A DNA stretch of 10,838 bases from an uncultured Prevotella sp. (GCA_947072805.1 CAMTJK010000110.1:1-10838), one strand, 5' to 3'. Numbered from the stretch's first letter, positions 1 to 7,336 are shown. Notes: generated by a model not told the origin, from the sequence alone. A program made the numbers and translations.

Positions 1-139
1 TAAAACAGACATAAAGATATTGTAAATCATTGCTTCGCCAGCTTGTGCCTGACTGATGAAAGGTTTGGGCTTTATGGCTGTCTGGGGGTGACGCGGAATA
101 AGAGGAAACGGTAATTATTCTCATTTTTCGCTGTGGTAG

Positions 140-185
140 AAAAAGAAAGCAGGAGGCTGAGATCCGGGTCTCTGCCTCCTGCTTT
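140..185 (-). terminator. rpmH intrinsic terminator hairpin
   Basis: A 12-bp perfect inverted repeat (146-157 with 174-185, arm AAAGCAGGAGGC) is extended inward, after one T-T mismatch, by four more pairs (159-162 with 169-172), leaving a 6-nt loop. It lies 30 bp past the rpmH stop codon. Read on the minus strand the stem runs into a T-rich tail (TTTCTTTTTC). The plus-strand side also ends in five T (183-187), so it could stop transcription from either direction. The rest of positions 1-145 shows no gene I can support. Confidence 0.85.
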
Positions 186-215
186 TTGAATCCGCTTTAT
201 GCGTGACGGCGTGCT

Positions 216-371
216 TTACTTGCCGTGATGCTCGTCTGAAACTGTCAGCTTCTTGCGTCCCTTGGCACGGCGTGATGCCAATACGCGGCGACCGTCCTTG
301 GTTGCCATTCTCTCGCGGAAGCCGTGTTTGTTCACTCTTCTTCTGTTGTGCGGCTGAAATGTTCTCTTCAT
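216..371 (-). CDS. rpmH: 50S ribosomal protein L34
   Basis: This 51-residue protein begins MKRTFQPHNRRRVNKHGFRE and continues with RMATKDGRRVLASRRAKGRKKLTVS. That is the standard bacterial L34 pattern (KRTFQP, HGF, RM.T..GR.VL..RR.KGR..L). It is a very basic structural protein of the large ribosomal subunit, bound to 23S rRNA. The length is normal for the family, with a short C-terminal tail (DEHHGK). The start is unambiguous because MKRTFQP is the invariant N-terminus. The gene is divergent from efp, has its own consensus promoter about 43 bp upstream, and is followed by a strong hairpin, so it appears monocistronic. It is not beside rnpA or dnaA here, unlike in many other phyla. Confidence 0.97.
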   Translation of the reverse strand: MKRTFQPHNRRRVNKHGFRERMATKDGRRVLASRRAKGRKKLTVSDEHHGK

Positions 372-413
372 TGCTTTATGATTTTTATGTTATTATTTCA
401 CACTTTTGGGCTG

Positions 414-444
414 CAAAATTAGTTATTTATTTCGAAATAACAAA
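414..444 (-). promoter_or_regulatory. rpmH promoter, Bacteroidetes sigma-A type
   Basis: On the minus strand the -33 element TTTG (441-444) is followed by exactly 19 bases and then TAATTTTG (414-421), an exact match to the Bacteroidetes -7 consensus TAnnTTTG. The inferred transcript starts near position 407, giving a leader of about 36 nt before the rpmH ATG. This is the best promoter match in the window. Confidence 0.85.
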
Positions 445-505
445 GAATTAAGCGTTTTTTAGGGCATTTTCGGGCAAAGTTTTAGTTTTTTTTCCATTTT
501 TTCCT

Positions 506-513
506 TACCTTTG
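506..513 (+). promoter_or_regulatory. efp promoter, -7 element
   Basis: TACCTTTG matches the TAnnTTTG -7 consensus in an otherwise T-rich stretch. A TTTAG around 481-485 is only a weak candidate for the -33 element. Transcription would begin near position 520, giving an efp leader of about 100 nt. It is back-to-back with the rpmH promoter, which lies about 60 bp away on the other strand. Confidence 0.65.
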
Positions 514-584
514 CAGCGTTTTTATGGGTCGGAATAGCATTGGAACAAGTCCGTTACCGTGACCGTCCGGCTCATCCTAAATTG

Positions 585-596
585 ATTATCGATAAT
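585..596 (+). repeat. 12-bp perfect palindrome upstream of efp
   Basis: ATTATCGATAAT is a perfect palindrome ending 23 bp before the efp ATG, within the inferred leader. It could be an operator or simply A/T-rich sequence that happens to be symmetric. No known regulator is assigned. Confidence 0.4.
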
Positions 597-619
597 AATT
601 AATAGATATTTTTTACATT

Positions 620-1186
620 ATGATTAAGTCACAAGACATCAAGAAAGGTACATGCATCCGTATGGATGGCAAGCTGTACTTCTGCATCGACTTCCTTCAC
701 GTAAAGCCCGGCAAGGGAAACACCATCATGCGCACCACTCTGAAAGATGTGGTTAGCGGAAGAGTACTCGAAAAGCGCTTCAACATCGGTGAAGCTCTCG
801 AGGATGTGCGCGTGGAGCGTCGTCCTTACCAGTATTCTTATGCCGACGGCGAGAGCCTGCACTTCCTCAACCAGGAGACATGGGACGACGTTGTCATCAC
901 CAAAGAGCTGGTAACCGGTGTGGACTTCATGAAGGAGAATGATATCGTGGAGGTGGTGAGCGACGCCGACAGCGAGACCATTCTCTACGCCGAGATGCCC
1001 GTGAAGACCAATCTGCGTGTTACACACAGCGAGCCCGGAGTGAAGGGCGATACCGCTACCAACGCCACAAAGCCCGCCACACTGGAGACCGGCGTTGAAA
1101 TTCGCGTGCCCCTCTTCATCAACGAAGGCGACCTTGTACAGGTAGATACACGTGACGGCAGCTACCTGCAGCGCGTAAAGGAATAA
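620..1186 (+). CDS. efp: elongation factor P
   Basis: This 188-residue protein has the standard EF-P length and three-domain layout: an N-terminal KOW-like beta-barrel (about 3-62), a central OB domain (about 67-125) and a C-terminal OB-type domain (about 131-187). EF-P binds ribosomes stalled on consecutive prolines, between the P and E sites, and promotes peptide-bond formation. The domain I tip reads KPGKGN, with Lys32 in the place of the lysine modified in E. coli EF-P. Whether it is modified here cannot be told, since no EpmA, EpmB or EarP gene is in the window. The C-terminal signature region is also typical (EPGVKGDT near 138-145, and V.VP.FI..GD..Q.DT..G.Y at the end). ATG at 620 is the only sensible start, because the protein begins at the family's normal N-terminus. 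It is preceded by an A/T-rich stretch, not a Shine-Dalgarno site. Confidence 0.97.
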   Translation: MIKSQDIKKGTCIRMDGKLYFCIDFLHVKPGKGNTIMRTTLKDVVSGRVLEKRFNIGEALEDVRVERRPYQYSYADGESLHFLNQETWDDVVITKELVTGVDFMKENDIVEVVSDADSETILYAEMPVKTNLRVTHSEPGVKGDTATNATKPATLETGVEIRVPLFINEGDLVQVDTRDGSYLQRVKE

Positions 1187-1213
1187 AAAACTATTATGAT
1201 AGTCTGAAGAAGG

Positions 1214-1251
1214 ACGGTTGATGTGCCTGCGAAACCGGGCAAATCAACCGT
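1214..1251 (+). terminator. hairpin terminator after efp
   Basis: A 9-bp perfect inverted repeat (1214-1222 ACGGTTGAT with 1243-1251 ATCAACCGT) is extended, after one mismatch, by TGCC/GGCA (1224-1227 with 1238-1241), leaving a 10-nt loop. It begins 27 bp after the efp stop. Only TTTG follows the stem, so the U-tract is poor. The hairpin overlaps a possible GTG start at 1223 for the next gene, which argues for the later ATG there. Confidence 0.65.
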
Positions 1252-1315
1252 TTGTCATTACCTGCAGAACCTGCGCAACAACCTTTCAAGTAATATCACC
1301 ACAGCTGTCATGCCC

Positions 1316-2353
1316 ATGAAATACTCTATTATTGTTCCCGTATTCAACCGTCCCGACGAGGTGGACGAACTGCTTGAAAGTCTCAAGCACCAGACTTTCA
1401 AGGATTTTGAGGTGCTTATCGTTGAAGACGGCTCCGAAAACGACTGCCGGAACGTGGTTGAAGGCTATGCCGGAAGCCTCGATGTGCGTTACTTCATGAA
1501 GCCCAACTCCGGTCCGGGACAGAGCCGCAACTACGGTGCGGAACGCGCAAAGGGCGACTATCTCATTGTACTCGATTCTGATGTGGTGCTGCCCGAGGGT
1601 TACATGCAGGCTGTAGACGACGAGCTTACGCGTGAACCGGCAGACGCTTTCGGCGGTCCCGACAGCGCACATCCGTCGTTCACCGACACGCAGAAAGCCA
1701 TCTCCTACTCCATGACGAGCTTTTTCACCACCGGAGGCATACGCGGCGGCAAGAAGAAGCTGGACAAATTCTATCCTCGCTCGTTCAATATGGGCATCCG
1801 CCGCGACGTCTACGAACGGCTGGGCGGATTTTCACGCATGCGCTTCGGCGAAGACATCGACTTCAGCATACGCATATTCAAGGCCGGATGCAGATGCCGT
1901 CTGTTTCCGGAGGCGTGGGTATGGCACAAGCGCCGCACCGACTTCAGGAAGTTTTTCCGTCAGGTGTACAACAGCGGCATCGCGCGCATAAACCTATATA
2001 AGAAGTATCCCGAATCGCTGAAGCTCGTACACCTGCTGCCAATGGTGTTTACGGTGGGCGTCATTGCACTTGTGCTCACCTCGGCTGTGGGCAGGGTGCT
2101 CATGCACTACGACGACATTCACCGCTGGTATTGGCTCTGCGCCGCTCCGTGGCTGCCCATACTGGCTTACTGCCTCATCATCTTCGCCGACTCCGCACGC
2201 ACATACCGCAGCATGAAGATAGGGGCTCTGTCGGTAGCAGCCGCCTTTACACAGCTTATGGGCTACGGATTCGGATTCCTCGGCGCATGGTGGCAACGAT
2301 GCGTAATGAAGCGCGACGAATATCATGCCTTCGAAAAGACCTTTTATAAATAA
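1316..2353 (+). CDS. family 2 glycosyltransferase, membrane-associated
   Basis: This 345-residue protein starts MKYSIIVPVFNRPDEVDELL, the classic opening of GT-A fold family 2 glycosyltransferases. VEDGS (36-40) and LDSDV (86-90, a DxD-type motif with D87 and D89) would bind the nucleotide-sugar and divalent metal. FGEDIDF (177-183) carries the likely catalytic acidic pair. The N-terminal 230 residues form the cytoplasmic catalytic domain. Three hydrophobic stretches follow (about 238-262, 270-291 and 302-325), so it is probably anchored in the inner membrane and acts in polysaccharide, glycolipid or lipid-linked sugar synthesis. Donor and acceptor cannot be read from sequence. ATG 1316 (or ATG 1310, two codons earlier) fits the family N-terminus. 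An in-frame GTG at 1223 would add residues that overlap the efp terminator hairpin. radC follows after 41 bp and may be co-transcribed. Confidence 0.88.
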   Translation: MKYSIIVPVFNRPDEVDELLESLKHQTFKDFEVLIVEDGSENDCRNVVEGYAGSLDVRYFMKPNSGPGQSRNYGAERAKGDYLIVLDSDVVLPEGYMQAVDDELTREPADAFGGPDSAHPSFTDTQKAISYSMTSFFTTGGIRGGKKKLDKFYPRSFNMGIRRDVYERLGGFSRMRFGEDIDFSIRIFKAGCRCRLFPEAWVWHKRRTDFRKFFRQVYNSGIARINLYKKYPESLKLVHLLPMVFTVGVIALVLTSAVGRVLMHYDDIHRWYWLCAAPWLPILAYCLIIFADSARTYRSMKIGALSVAAAFTQLMGYGFGFLGAWWQRCVMKRDEYHAFEKTFYK

Positions 2354-2394
2354 CCGTAAGCCCACACGGCAAGACACCACTAAAGACACCGTAT

Positions 2395-3090
2395 ATGGAG
2401 AACGGCACAAAACTGAACATCAACCAATGGGCTGAAGAAGACCGACCGCGCGAAAAGATGGCGGCACAGGGAGCACAGGCTCTGTCGAACGCCGAACTGC
2501 TTGCCATACTGATAGGCTCCGGCTCGACGAAAGAGAGTGCCGTGGAACTGATGAAGCGCGTGCTGAACGACTGCAACAACAACCTCAACACGCTGGGAAA
2601 GAAGAGCATAGAAGAGCTTACGGCATATAACGGCGTGGGACCGGCAAAGGCAATAACCATCCTCGCGGCATGCGAACTGGGCAAACGCAGGCAGATGGAA
2701 AAGGCAGAAGAGCGTGCCGACCTCCGTTCGGCTGACGCCATATACAGTCATATGCACCCAATAATGCAGGACCTCGACGTGGAACAGGCGTGGGTGCTGC
2801 TCATGAACCGCAACTTCAAGCTCATAAAGAAGCTGTGCATAAGTCACGGCGGACTGAGCGAGACTGCCGTAGACGTGCGGATAATAATAAGGGAGGCTCT
2901 GCTCGCCAACGCCACCATCATTGTGCTGTGCCACAACCATCCGAGCAACAACACCAGGCCAAGCGCCGACGACGACAGACTGACGAAAAAGCTGAAAGAA
3001 GCCTGCGACACCATGAGGCTGTATCTTGCCGACCACGTGATAATAACGGACGGAGGATACTACAGCTACAACGACGAGGGACGTCTTTAA
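2395..3090 (+). CDS. radC: RadC family protein (JAMM-type metalloprotein)
   Basis: This 231-residue protein has the usual RadC length. Residues 9-40 hold the family N-terminus (W..EDRPREK.......LSNAELLAILI). Residues about 72-97 resemble a helix-hairpin-helix (AYNGVGPAKAITI). Residues about 110-230 form the JAB/MPN-like domain. Its metal-binding motif is visible as CHNHPS, with His180, His182 and Asp193 in HxHx10D spacing, and Glu130 as the likely catalytic acid. Despite the historical name, a role in DNA repair is poorly supported for this family and the biochemical activity is unsettled. The common HPSG reads HPSN here, while the metal ligands are intact. The start at ATG 2395 agrees with the family N-terminus. 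It follows the glycosyltransferase at 41 bp on the same strand; RadC genes are found in varied contexts, so this gives little functional information. Confidence 0.93.
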   Translation: MENGTKLNINQWAEEDRPREKMAAQGAQALSNAELLAILIGSGSTKESAVELMKRVLNDCNNNLNTLGKKSIEELTAYNGVGPAKAITILAACELGKRRQMEKAEERADLRSADAIYSHMHPIMQDLDVEQAWVLLMNRNFKLIKKLCISHGGLSETAVDVRIIIREALLANATIIVLCHNHPSNNTRPSADDDRLTKKLKEACDTMRLYLADHVIITDGGYYSYNDEGRL

Positions 3091-3191
3091 CCCCTTATAT
3101 GGTTATCGAAATTCCTAACCCGAGACCTGCCTTAACCCTTTATCGGTAACAGAAACGGCCTGCCGGCAATGCAAATCACAACTATTGAGTA

Positions 3192-3222
3192 TTGCAGAGC
3201 CAGGCGTTTATATATATCTTTG
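3192..3222 (+). promoter_or_regulatory. promoter of the xus-like operon
   Basis: TATCTTTG (3215-3222) matches the TAnnTTTG -7 consensus. A TTG (3192-3194) lies 20 bases upstream as a partial -33 element. Transcription would start near 3229, about 220 nt before the receptor start codon. I see no convincing Fur-type palindrome overlapping it, although siderophore uptake genes are usually iron-repressed. Confidence 0.65.
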
Positions 3223-3228
3223 CACCCG

Positions 3229-3448
3229 AATTTGATTGTCTAATCATAGACATCACCGGTAAGGAAACGGGTAAAGAATCAGGATAACACCCCACGATTC
3301 TTTATGAGATACCACAAATTACCATCATTTGACATCTTTTTCCACATGCCGCAGGAGCCAATCCTCCATCCTCAATGGGCGGCATGCCGACAGAAGCACG
3401 GAAAGATAGTTTGTGATATAGTATAAAGAATAAAAAACATTACGTATT
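3229..3448 (+). promoter_or_regulatory. long structured leader of the xus-like operon
   Basis: The 358 bp between radC and the receptor gene (3091-3448) hold no gene I can support. Downstream of the predicted promoter, the inferred leader has two perfect inverted repeats. One is TAAAGAATC (3272-3280) with GATTCTTTA (3296-3304), with a 15-nt loop rich in A and C. The other is CATGCCGC (3345-3352) with GCGGCATG (3379-3386), enclosing a weaker internal GGAG/CTCC stem. The last 40 bases are A-rich and unpaired, as expected for a Bacteroidetes translation start region. Neither hairpin is followed by a T-tract, so they look more like leader structure than terminators. I could not match it to a known riboswitch. 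Confidence 0.45.
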
Positions 3449-5851
3449 TTGAAAACATTAGCAACAGCACTCATCATGCTGCTGACACTGACGATTGCAC
3501 TGCAAACGGTCTGCGCACAGGAACAGGACGGACTGATTTCGGGCAGGGTTACGGCAGGAAAAGGCGAAACTATAGACTTCGCCACAGTGACACTGAAAGG
3601 TACCGGATATGCCGCACGCACGCATGCCGACGGCTTGTTCCACCTGAAGGCACCGGCAGGAAAGTACATACTGCGCGTGACAGCCATGGGATATGCCACG
3701 GCTGAAAGGAGCGTGCAACTGAAAGCGGGCGAAAGAGTGAAGGTAAACGTAAGCCTCAACACCGACGAAAGGCAGCTCGACGAAGTACACGTGACGGGAA
3801 GCGGCGTGAGCAGAGTGAACCGCTCGGCCTATAACGCCATTGCCGTAGACGCACGACGCCTGCACAACACCACACAGAACCTTAGCGACGCCCTGTCGAA
3901 AGTGCCGGGCATGAAGCTCAGGGAGGCTGGCGGCGTGGGCTCCGACATGCAGCTCGCCATGGACGGCTTTACCGGTCGCAACGTAAAGGTGTTTATAGAC
4001 GGCGTGCCGCAGGAGGGCGTGGGCTCTTCCTTCGGACTGAACAACATTCCCGTAACCTTCGCCGAACGCATAGAGGTGTACCGCGGCGTGGTGCCGGTGG
4101 GATTTGGCACCGACGCGCTCGGAGGAGTGGTGAACATAGTGACAAGGCGCGAACGCAAGCCTTTCTTTGCCGACGCTTCCTACTCGTTCGGCTCGTTCAA
4201 CACGCACAAAGGCAACATCCGTTTCGGTCAGAACTTCAGGAACGGACTGACTTACGAGGTGAACTTCTTTGCCAACTACTCCGACAACAGCTACCGCACG
4301 GACACGCCGGTGGAGCACTTTCTCGAGGACGGAAGCTCGATGCTCAACTCCAAGAAGTACGAAAGCGTAAAGCGCTTCCACGACACTTATCACAACGAGG
4401 CGGTCACTGCCAAGGTGGGAGTGACAGGAAAGAGCTTTGCCGACAAGCTGATGCTTAGTTTCACCTACGCCCACAACTACAAGGAACAGCAGAACGGAGT
4501 GGTACAGAAGGTGGTGTTCGGCGAGAAGCACAGCAAGGGATATTCGGTAATGCCGGCCGTAGAATATGCCAAGCGCGACCTCTTCGTGAAGAATCTCGAC
4601 CTCGCCGTCACGGCAAACTATAACCACAACATCACGCAAAACATAGATACCGCCACCTATCACTTCAACTGGCTGGGCGAAAAGCAGTATATGGGCGGAC
4701 AGGCGGGCGAACAGCAGTATCAGGACTCGCGCTCACGCAACTCCAACTGGAACGCCACCGCCACACTGAACTACCGTATCGGCGAGACGCACACGTTCAC
4801 CTTGAGCGAAGTGACAAACAACTTCAGACGCAAGCGCACCGACGCGCCGGGCTCCACCGACACGCAACCGGAGGCGCAGGCCATGGATAAAGCCACCGAC
4901 AAGAACATCCTGGGACTGGCTTACAGGCTCATGCCGTCGGAGAGATGGAACGTCTCGGTGTTCGGAAAATACTATCACCAGCACAATTCGGGTCCCGTCT
5001 CTACCTCGCAAAGCGGCACGAGCGACTATGTGAGGCTGGGCACATCTACAGACGCGCTGGGCTACGGCGTGGCAGGCACGTACTTCATAGTCGGCGCACT
5101 GCAGGCGAAACTGTCGTACGAGAAGGCTTACCGCCTGCCCAGCAACGACGAGCTCTTCGGCGACGAGAGTCTTGAACTGAGCGCGATGTCACTGCGCCCG
5201 GAAAGAAGCCACAACGCAAACGCAAGCATAAGCTACGACACACACTTTGCACGCCACGGACTATATGCGGAGGTGGGCTACGTGTACCGCGACACCCGCG
5301 ACTACATACAGCGCACCATAGGCACATACAGCGGCAACAAGCAGTATGCCTCCTACCAGAACCACGGCAGGGTGAAAACCACGGGATGGAACGCTTCGGC
5401 ACGCTACAGCTACGGCAGACTGTTCTCCGTGGGAGGCACGTTTACAAGGATGGACGTGCGCGACAACGTGAAGACGCTAAGCGAAGGCAGCCAACAGGCA
5501 AACCCCACATACAAGGCACGCATACCCAACCTGCCCTACGAATATGCCAACATGGACGCTACGGTGAACATTGCCGGCCTCTTCGACAAGCGCAACACAC
5601 TCTCGGTGACTTACGACAACTACTACGCGCACAGTTTTCCGCTTTATTCCGAAAACCTCGGCGCCGCTTCGGCAAAGAACATCGTGCCGAAACAGTTTGC
5701 ACACAACATCACTCTCACATACAGCATAAGGCACGGCAGATATAACGTGTCGCTGGAATGCCGCAACTTCACGGACGAGAAGCTGTACGACAACTTCAGT
5801 CTGCAGAAGGCAGGACGGGCTTTCTACGGAAAGGTTCGCGTAAACCTGTAA
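3449..5851 (+). CDS. xusA: TonB-dependent outer-membrane receptor, XusA-like
   Basis: This 800-residue protein is a TonB-dependent receptor that would import a ferric siderophore across the outer membrane. Residues 1-23 are a signal peptide ending VCA, with cleavage before QEQDG. Residues about 28-105 are a carboxypeptidase-regulatory-like domain (SGRVTAGKGETIDFATVTLKG). LDEVHVTG (110-117) lies where the TonB-box region is expected. The plug spans about 120-235 (VFIDGVPQEG, RIEVYRGVVPVGFGTDALGG, VNIVTRR). The rest is a beta-barrel of alternating aromatic strands ending in FYGKVRVNL. The start is TTG 3449: no in-frame ATG lies between the preceding stop and this codon, and the first internal ATG (residue 10) would cut the signal peptide. 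It heads the operon with the lipoprotein and PepSY genes, matching XusA of B. thetaiotaomicron. The substrate is inferred from neighbours; another catechol siderophore or haem is possible. Confidence 0.88.
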   Translation: MKTLATALIMLLTLTIALQTVCAQEQDGLISGRVTAGKGETIDFATVTLKGTGYAARTHADGLFHLKAPAGKYILRVTAMGYATAERSVQLKAGERVKVNVSLNTDERQLDEVHVTGSGVSRVNRSAYNAIAVDARRLHNTTQNLSDALSKVPGMKLREAGGVGSDMQLAMDGFTGRNVKVFIDGVPQEGVGSSFGLNNIPVTFAERIEVYRGVVPVGFGTDALGGVVNIVTRRERKPFFADASYSFGSFNTHKGNIRFGQNFRNGLTYEVNFFANYSDNSYRTDTPVEHFLEDGSSMLNSKKYESVKRFHDTYHNEAVTAKVGVTGKSFADKLMLSFTYAHNYKEQQNGVVQKVVFGEKHSKGYSVMPAVEYAKRDLFVKNLDLAVTANYNHNITQNIDTATYHFNWLGEKQYMGGQAGEQQYQDSRSRNSNWNATATLNYRIGETHTFTLSEVTNNFRRKRTDAPGSTDTQPEAQAMDKATDKNILGLAYRLMPSERWNVSVFGKYYHQHNSGPVSTSQSGTSDYVRLGTSTDALGYGVAGTYFIVGALQAKLSYEKAYRLPSNDELFGDESLELSAMSLRPERSHNANASISYDTHFARHGLYAEVGYVYRDTRDYIQRTIGTYSGNKQYASYQNHGRVKTTGWNASARYSYGRLFSVGGTFTRMDVRDNVKTLSEGSQQANPTYKARIPNLPYEYANMDATVNIAGLFDKRNTLSVTYDNYYAHSFPLYSENLGAASAKNIVPKQFAHNITLTYSIRHGRYNVSLECRNFTDEKLYDNFSLQKAGRAFYGKVRVNL

Positions 5852-5871
5852 TACACCTACATGTAAACAAT

Positions 5872-5907
5872 AACAATGACAATGAAAACAACAACAATGA
5901 CAATGAA
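5872..5907 (+). repeat. 15-bp direct repeat at the receptor-lipoprotein junction
   Basis: AACAATGACAATGAA occurs perfectly at 5872-5886 and again at 5893-5907, a 21-bp period, inside a CAA/AAC-rich low-complexity stretch. The copies contribute several ATG codons in more than one frame just upstream of the lipoprotein, which makes its start uncertain. Because the offset is 21 bp, each copy reads the same way in frame. Confidence 0.8.
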
Positions 5908-5932
5908 TACAACAATCAAAAACTATTTAAAC

Positions 5933-7306
5933 ATGACAGAAAAACATCTCTTTATCGGTGCGGCACTGCTCTGCACCACACTTGCACTGACTGCGTGCAG
6001 CGACGACGAAACCGCCGGCGAGGAGGCTCCCGCCGAACTCACCACACCGGGCAACTACGTGCTGTCGGCGAAAGTAAGCAGCGGAAGCGGCGATGTGAAC
6101 TATATACTCACCGCCGAAAGTATAGACGGGGGCGAAGTGACCACGCAGAACAACGGACTGGAGGCTGCCACGGGCACGGAATGGGTGTTTTATAAGGACA
6201 AATACCTCTACCGCCTGCAATACAACCAGGGAGAATCGGGCACCACAGAGTCGTACTGCCGCAACGCCAACGGCAACGTGGTGAAGCGCGACCTCGAATA
6301 TACAATCAAAAACAGGTTTACCACCTTCGGCATCTGCGGCAACAGCATCATCACCGCCGCCTCCGTAGACATGACCGCACCTGAAGGGGTGAACAGCAAG
6401 CCCAAAGGCATCGGACTTACTTACCTCGACGTGGTGAAAGAGACAACCTCATCGGCTGTCATCAACGCCGAAGACGTGCTCGGCACGGGCGAATATGTGA
6501 CGTTCTCCGGTCTGCTCGAGACCAACGGAAAAATATATACGGCAGTGATACCGCTCGGCGTGAGTGCATACGGAGTGGAAACAAACTACGGAAAGATTCT
6601 CTACCCCGACCTCATAGCCACATCGAGCAGCGGCACGGGCAGCGGTGCAGTGACGGCAGGCACCATATCGGGCACACAACGACCCGACGAGGCATGGGTG
6701 GCAATATACAACGACGACAGGTTTGAGGCTCCGACACTCATCAAAACCGACAAGATAAGCTACGCCTGCGGACGCATGCGCTCACAGTACTACCAGACAA
6801 TATGGGCTGCCGACAACGGCGACATCTACGTGTTCTCTCCTAACTACTCGCGCACGGCAAGCGACGCACGGCAGCAATCGTCACTGCCCTCGGGCGTGGT
6901 ACGCATAAAAGCCGGCGCAAAGGAGTTTGACAACGACTACTACGTGAACATCGAGGCTCTCGCCGGAGCTCCGCTCTACCGCTGCTGGCACATCACAGGC
7001 AGCTGCTTCCTGCTGCAGCTGTACACCAAGGGATTCAACATCAACGGCACGGGCGCCACTCGTCTCGCCGTCTTCGATGCCGAGACACGCAGCTTAAAGA
7101 CGGTAAGCGGACTGCCGGCAGAGGATGTGCTCGCCTCGTTCAGCAAAATACCGTACACGGAAAACGGATATGCCTACATCGGCGTGGTAACCACAGACGG
7201 CTCACAGCCTGCCATATACCGCATAGACCCTGCTACTGCTGCAGCCACAAAGGGACTGGTGGTGGACTCATCGACAGAGATAAATGCCATCGGCGTTCTC
7301 AACTGA
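5933..7306 (+). CDS. xusB: DUF4374-type surface lipoprotein, XusB-like
   Basis: From ATG 5933 this is a 457-residue lipoprotein. Residues 1-22 form a signal peptide (MTEKH, hydrophobic core, then LALTAC) with Cys22 as the lipidation site. SDDE follows directly, resembling the Bacteroidetes lipoprotein export signal that sends proteins to the cell surface. The mature part is rich in beta-forming repeats with Gly, Thr and Tyr and recurring segments such as YRIDPATAA, consistent with a beta-propeller fold; I judge it a DUF4374 family member. B. thetaiotaomicron XusB of this type binds ferric enterobactin and works with XusA. In-frame ATGs at 5876, 5882, 5897 and 5903 would only lengthen the signal peptide through a repeat tract, so 5933 is preferred but not certain. 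The gene lies between receptor and PepSY genes with short gaps. Its last codons form the first copy of a 22-bp tandem duplication. Confidence 0.82.
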   Translation: MTEKHLFIGAALLCTTLALTACSDDETAGEEAPAELTTPGNYVLSAKVSSGSGDVNYILTAESIDGGEVTTQNNGLEAATGTEWVFYKDKYLYRLQYNQGESGTTESYCRNANGNVVKRDLEYTIKNRFTTFGICGNSIITAASVDMTAPEGVNSKPKGIGLTYLDVVKETTSSAVINAEDVLGTGEYVTFSGLLETNGKIYTAVIPLGVSAYGVETNYGKILYPDLIATSSSGTGSGAVTAGTISGTQRPDEAWVAIYNDDRFEAPTLIKTDKISYACGRMRSQYYQTIWAADNGDIYVFSPNYSRTASDARQQSSLPSGVVRIKAGAKEFDNDYYVNIEALAGAPLYRCWHITGSCFLLQLYTKGFNINGTGATRLAVFDAETRSLKTVSGLPAEDVLASFSKIPYTENGYAYIGVVTTDGSQPAIYRIDPATAAATKGLVVDSSTEINAIGVLN

Positions 7307-7335
7307 CTTGTAAGGCGTTCTTAACTGACTTGTAA
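7292..7335 (+). repeat. 22-bp tandem duplication at the xusB-xusC junction
   Basis: Positions 7292-7313 and 7314-7335 are two directly abutting 22-bp copies that differ at one base (C7300 versus T7322). The first copy encodes the last residues of the lipoprotein and its TGA stop. The second fills most of the 30-bp gap and ends one base before the PepSY ATG. This is typical of replication slippage. Confidence 0.95.
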
Positions 7336-7336
7336 A

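Noticed and set aside
203..451. An 82-codon plus-strand frame over rpmH.
   Set aside because: It is antisense to the unmistakable L34 gene and runs into the divergent promoter region.
3091..3150. Two similar stretches near TTAACCCNTTAT after radC and a weak GTTATCG/CGGTAAC pairing, considered as a radC terminator or repeat element.
   Set aside because: Pairing is short with a wobble and a loop over 30 nt, there is no T-tract, and the direct similarity is imperfect; it is not distinguishable from chance.
3250..3310. Resemblance to the core of a cobalamin riboswitch (GGAAAC, GGGTAAAGAATC, CACCCC) in the receptor leader.
   Set aside because: The key GGTG and CCCGC elements are altered, the same bases form a simple perfect hairpin instead, and no B12 box (AGxCAGxAGACCTGCC-like) follows. 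The neighbouring genes also point to siderophores.
3458..4663. A 401-codon minus-strand open frame inside the TonB receptor gene.
   Set aside because: It is a shadow of the receptor reading frame caused by biased codon use; its translation is His/Val-rich with no recognisable domain.
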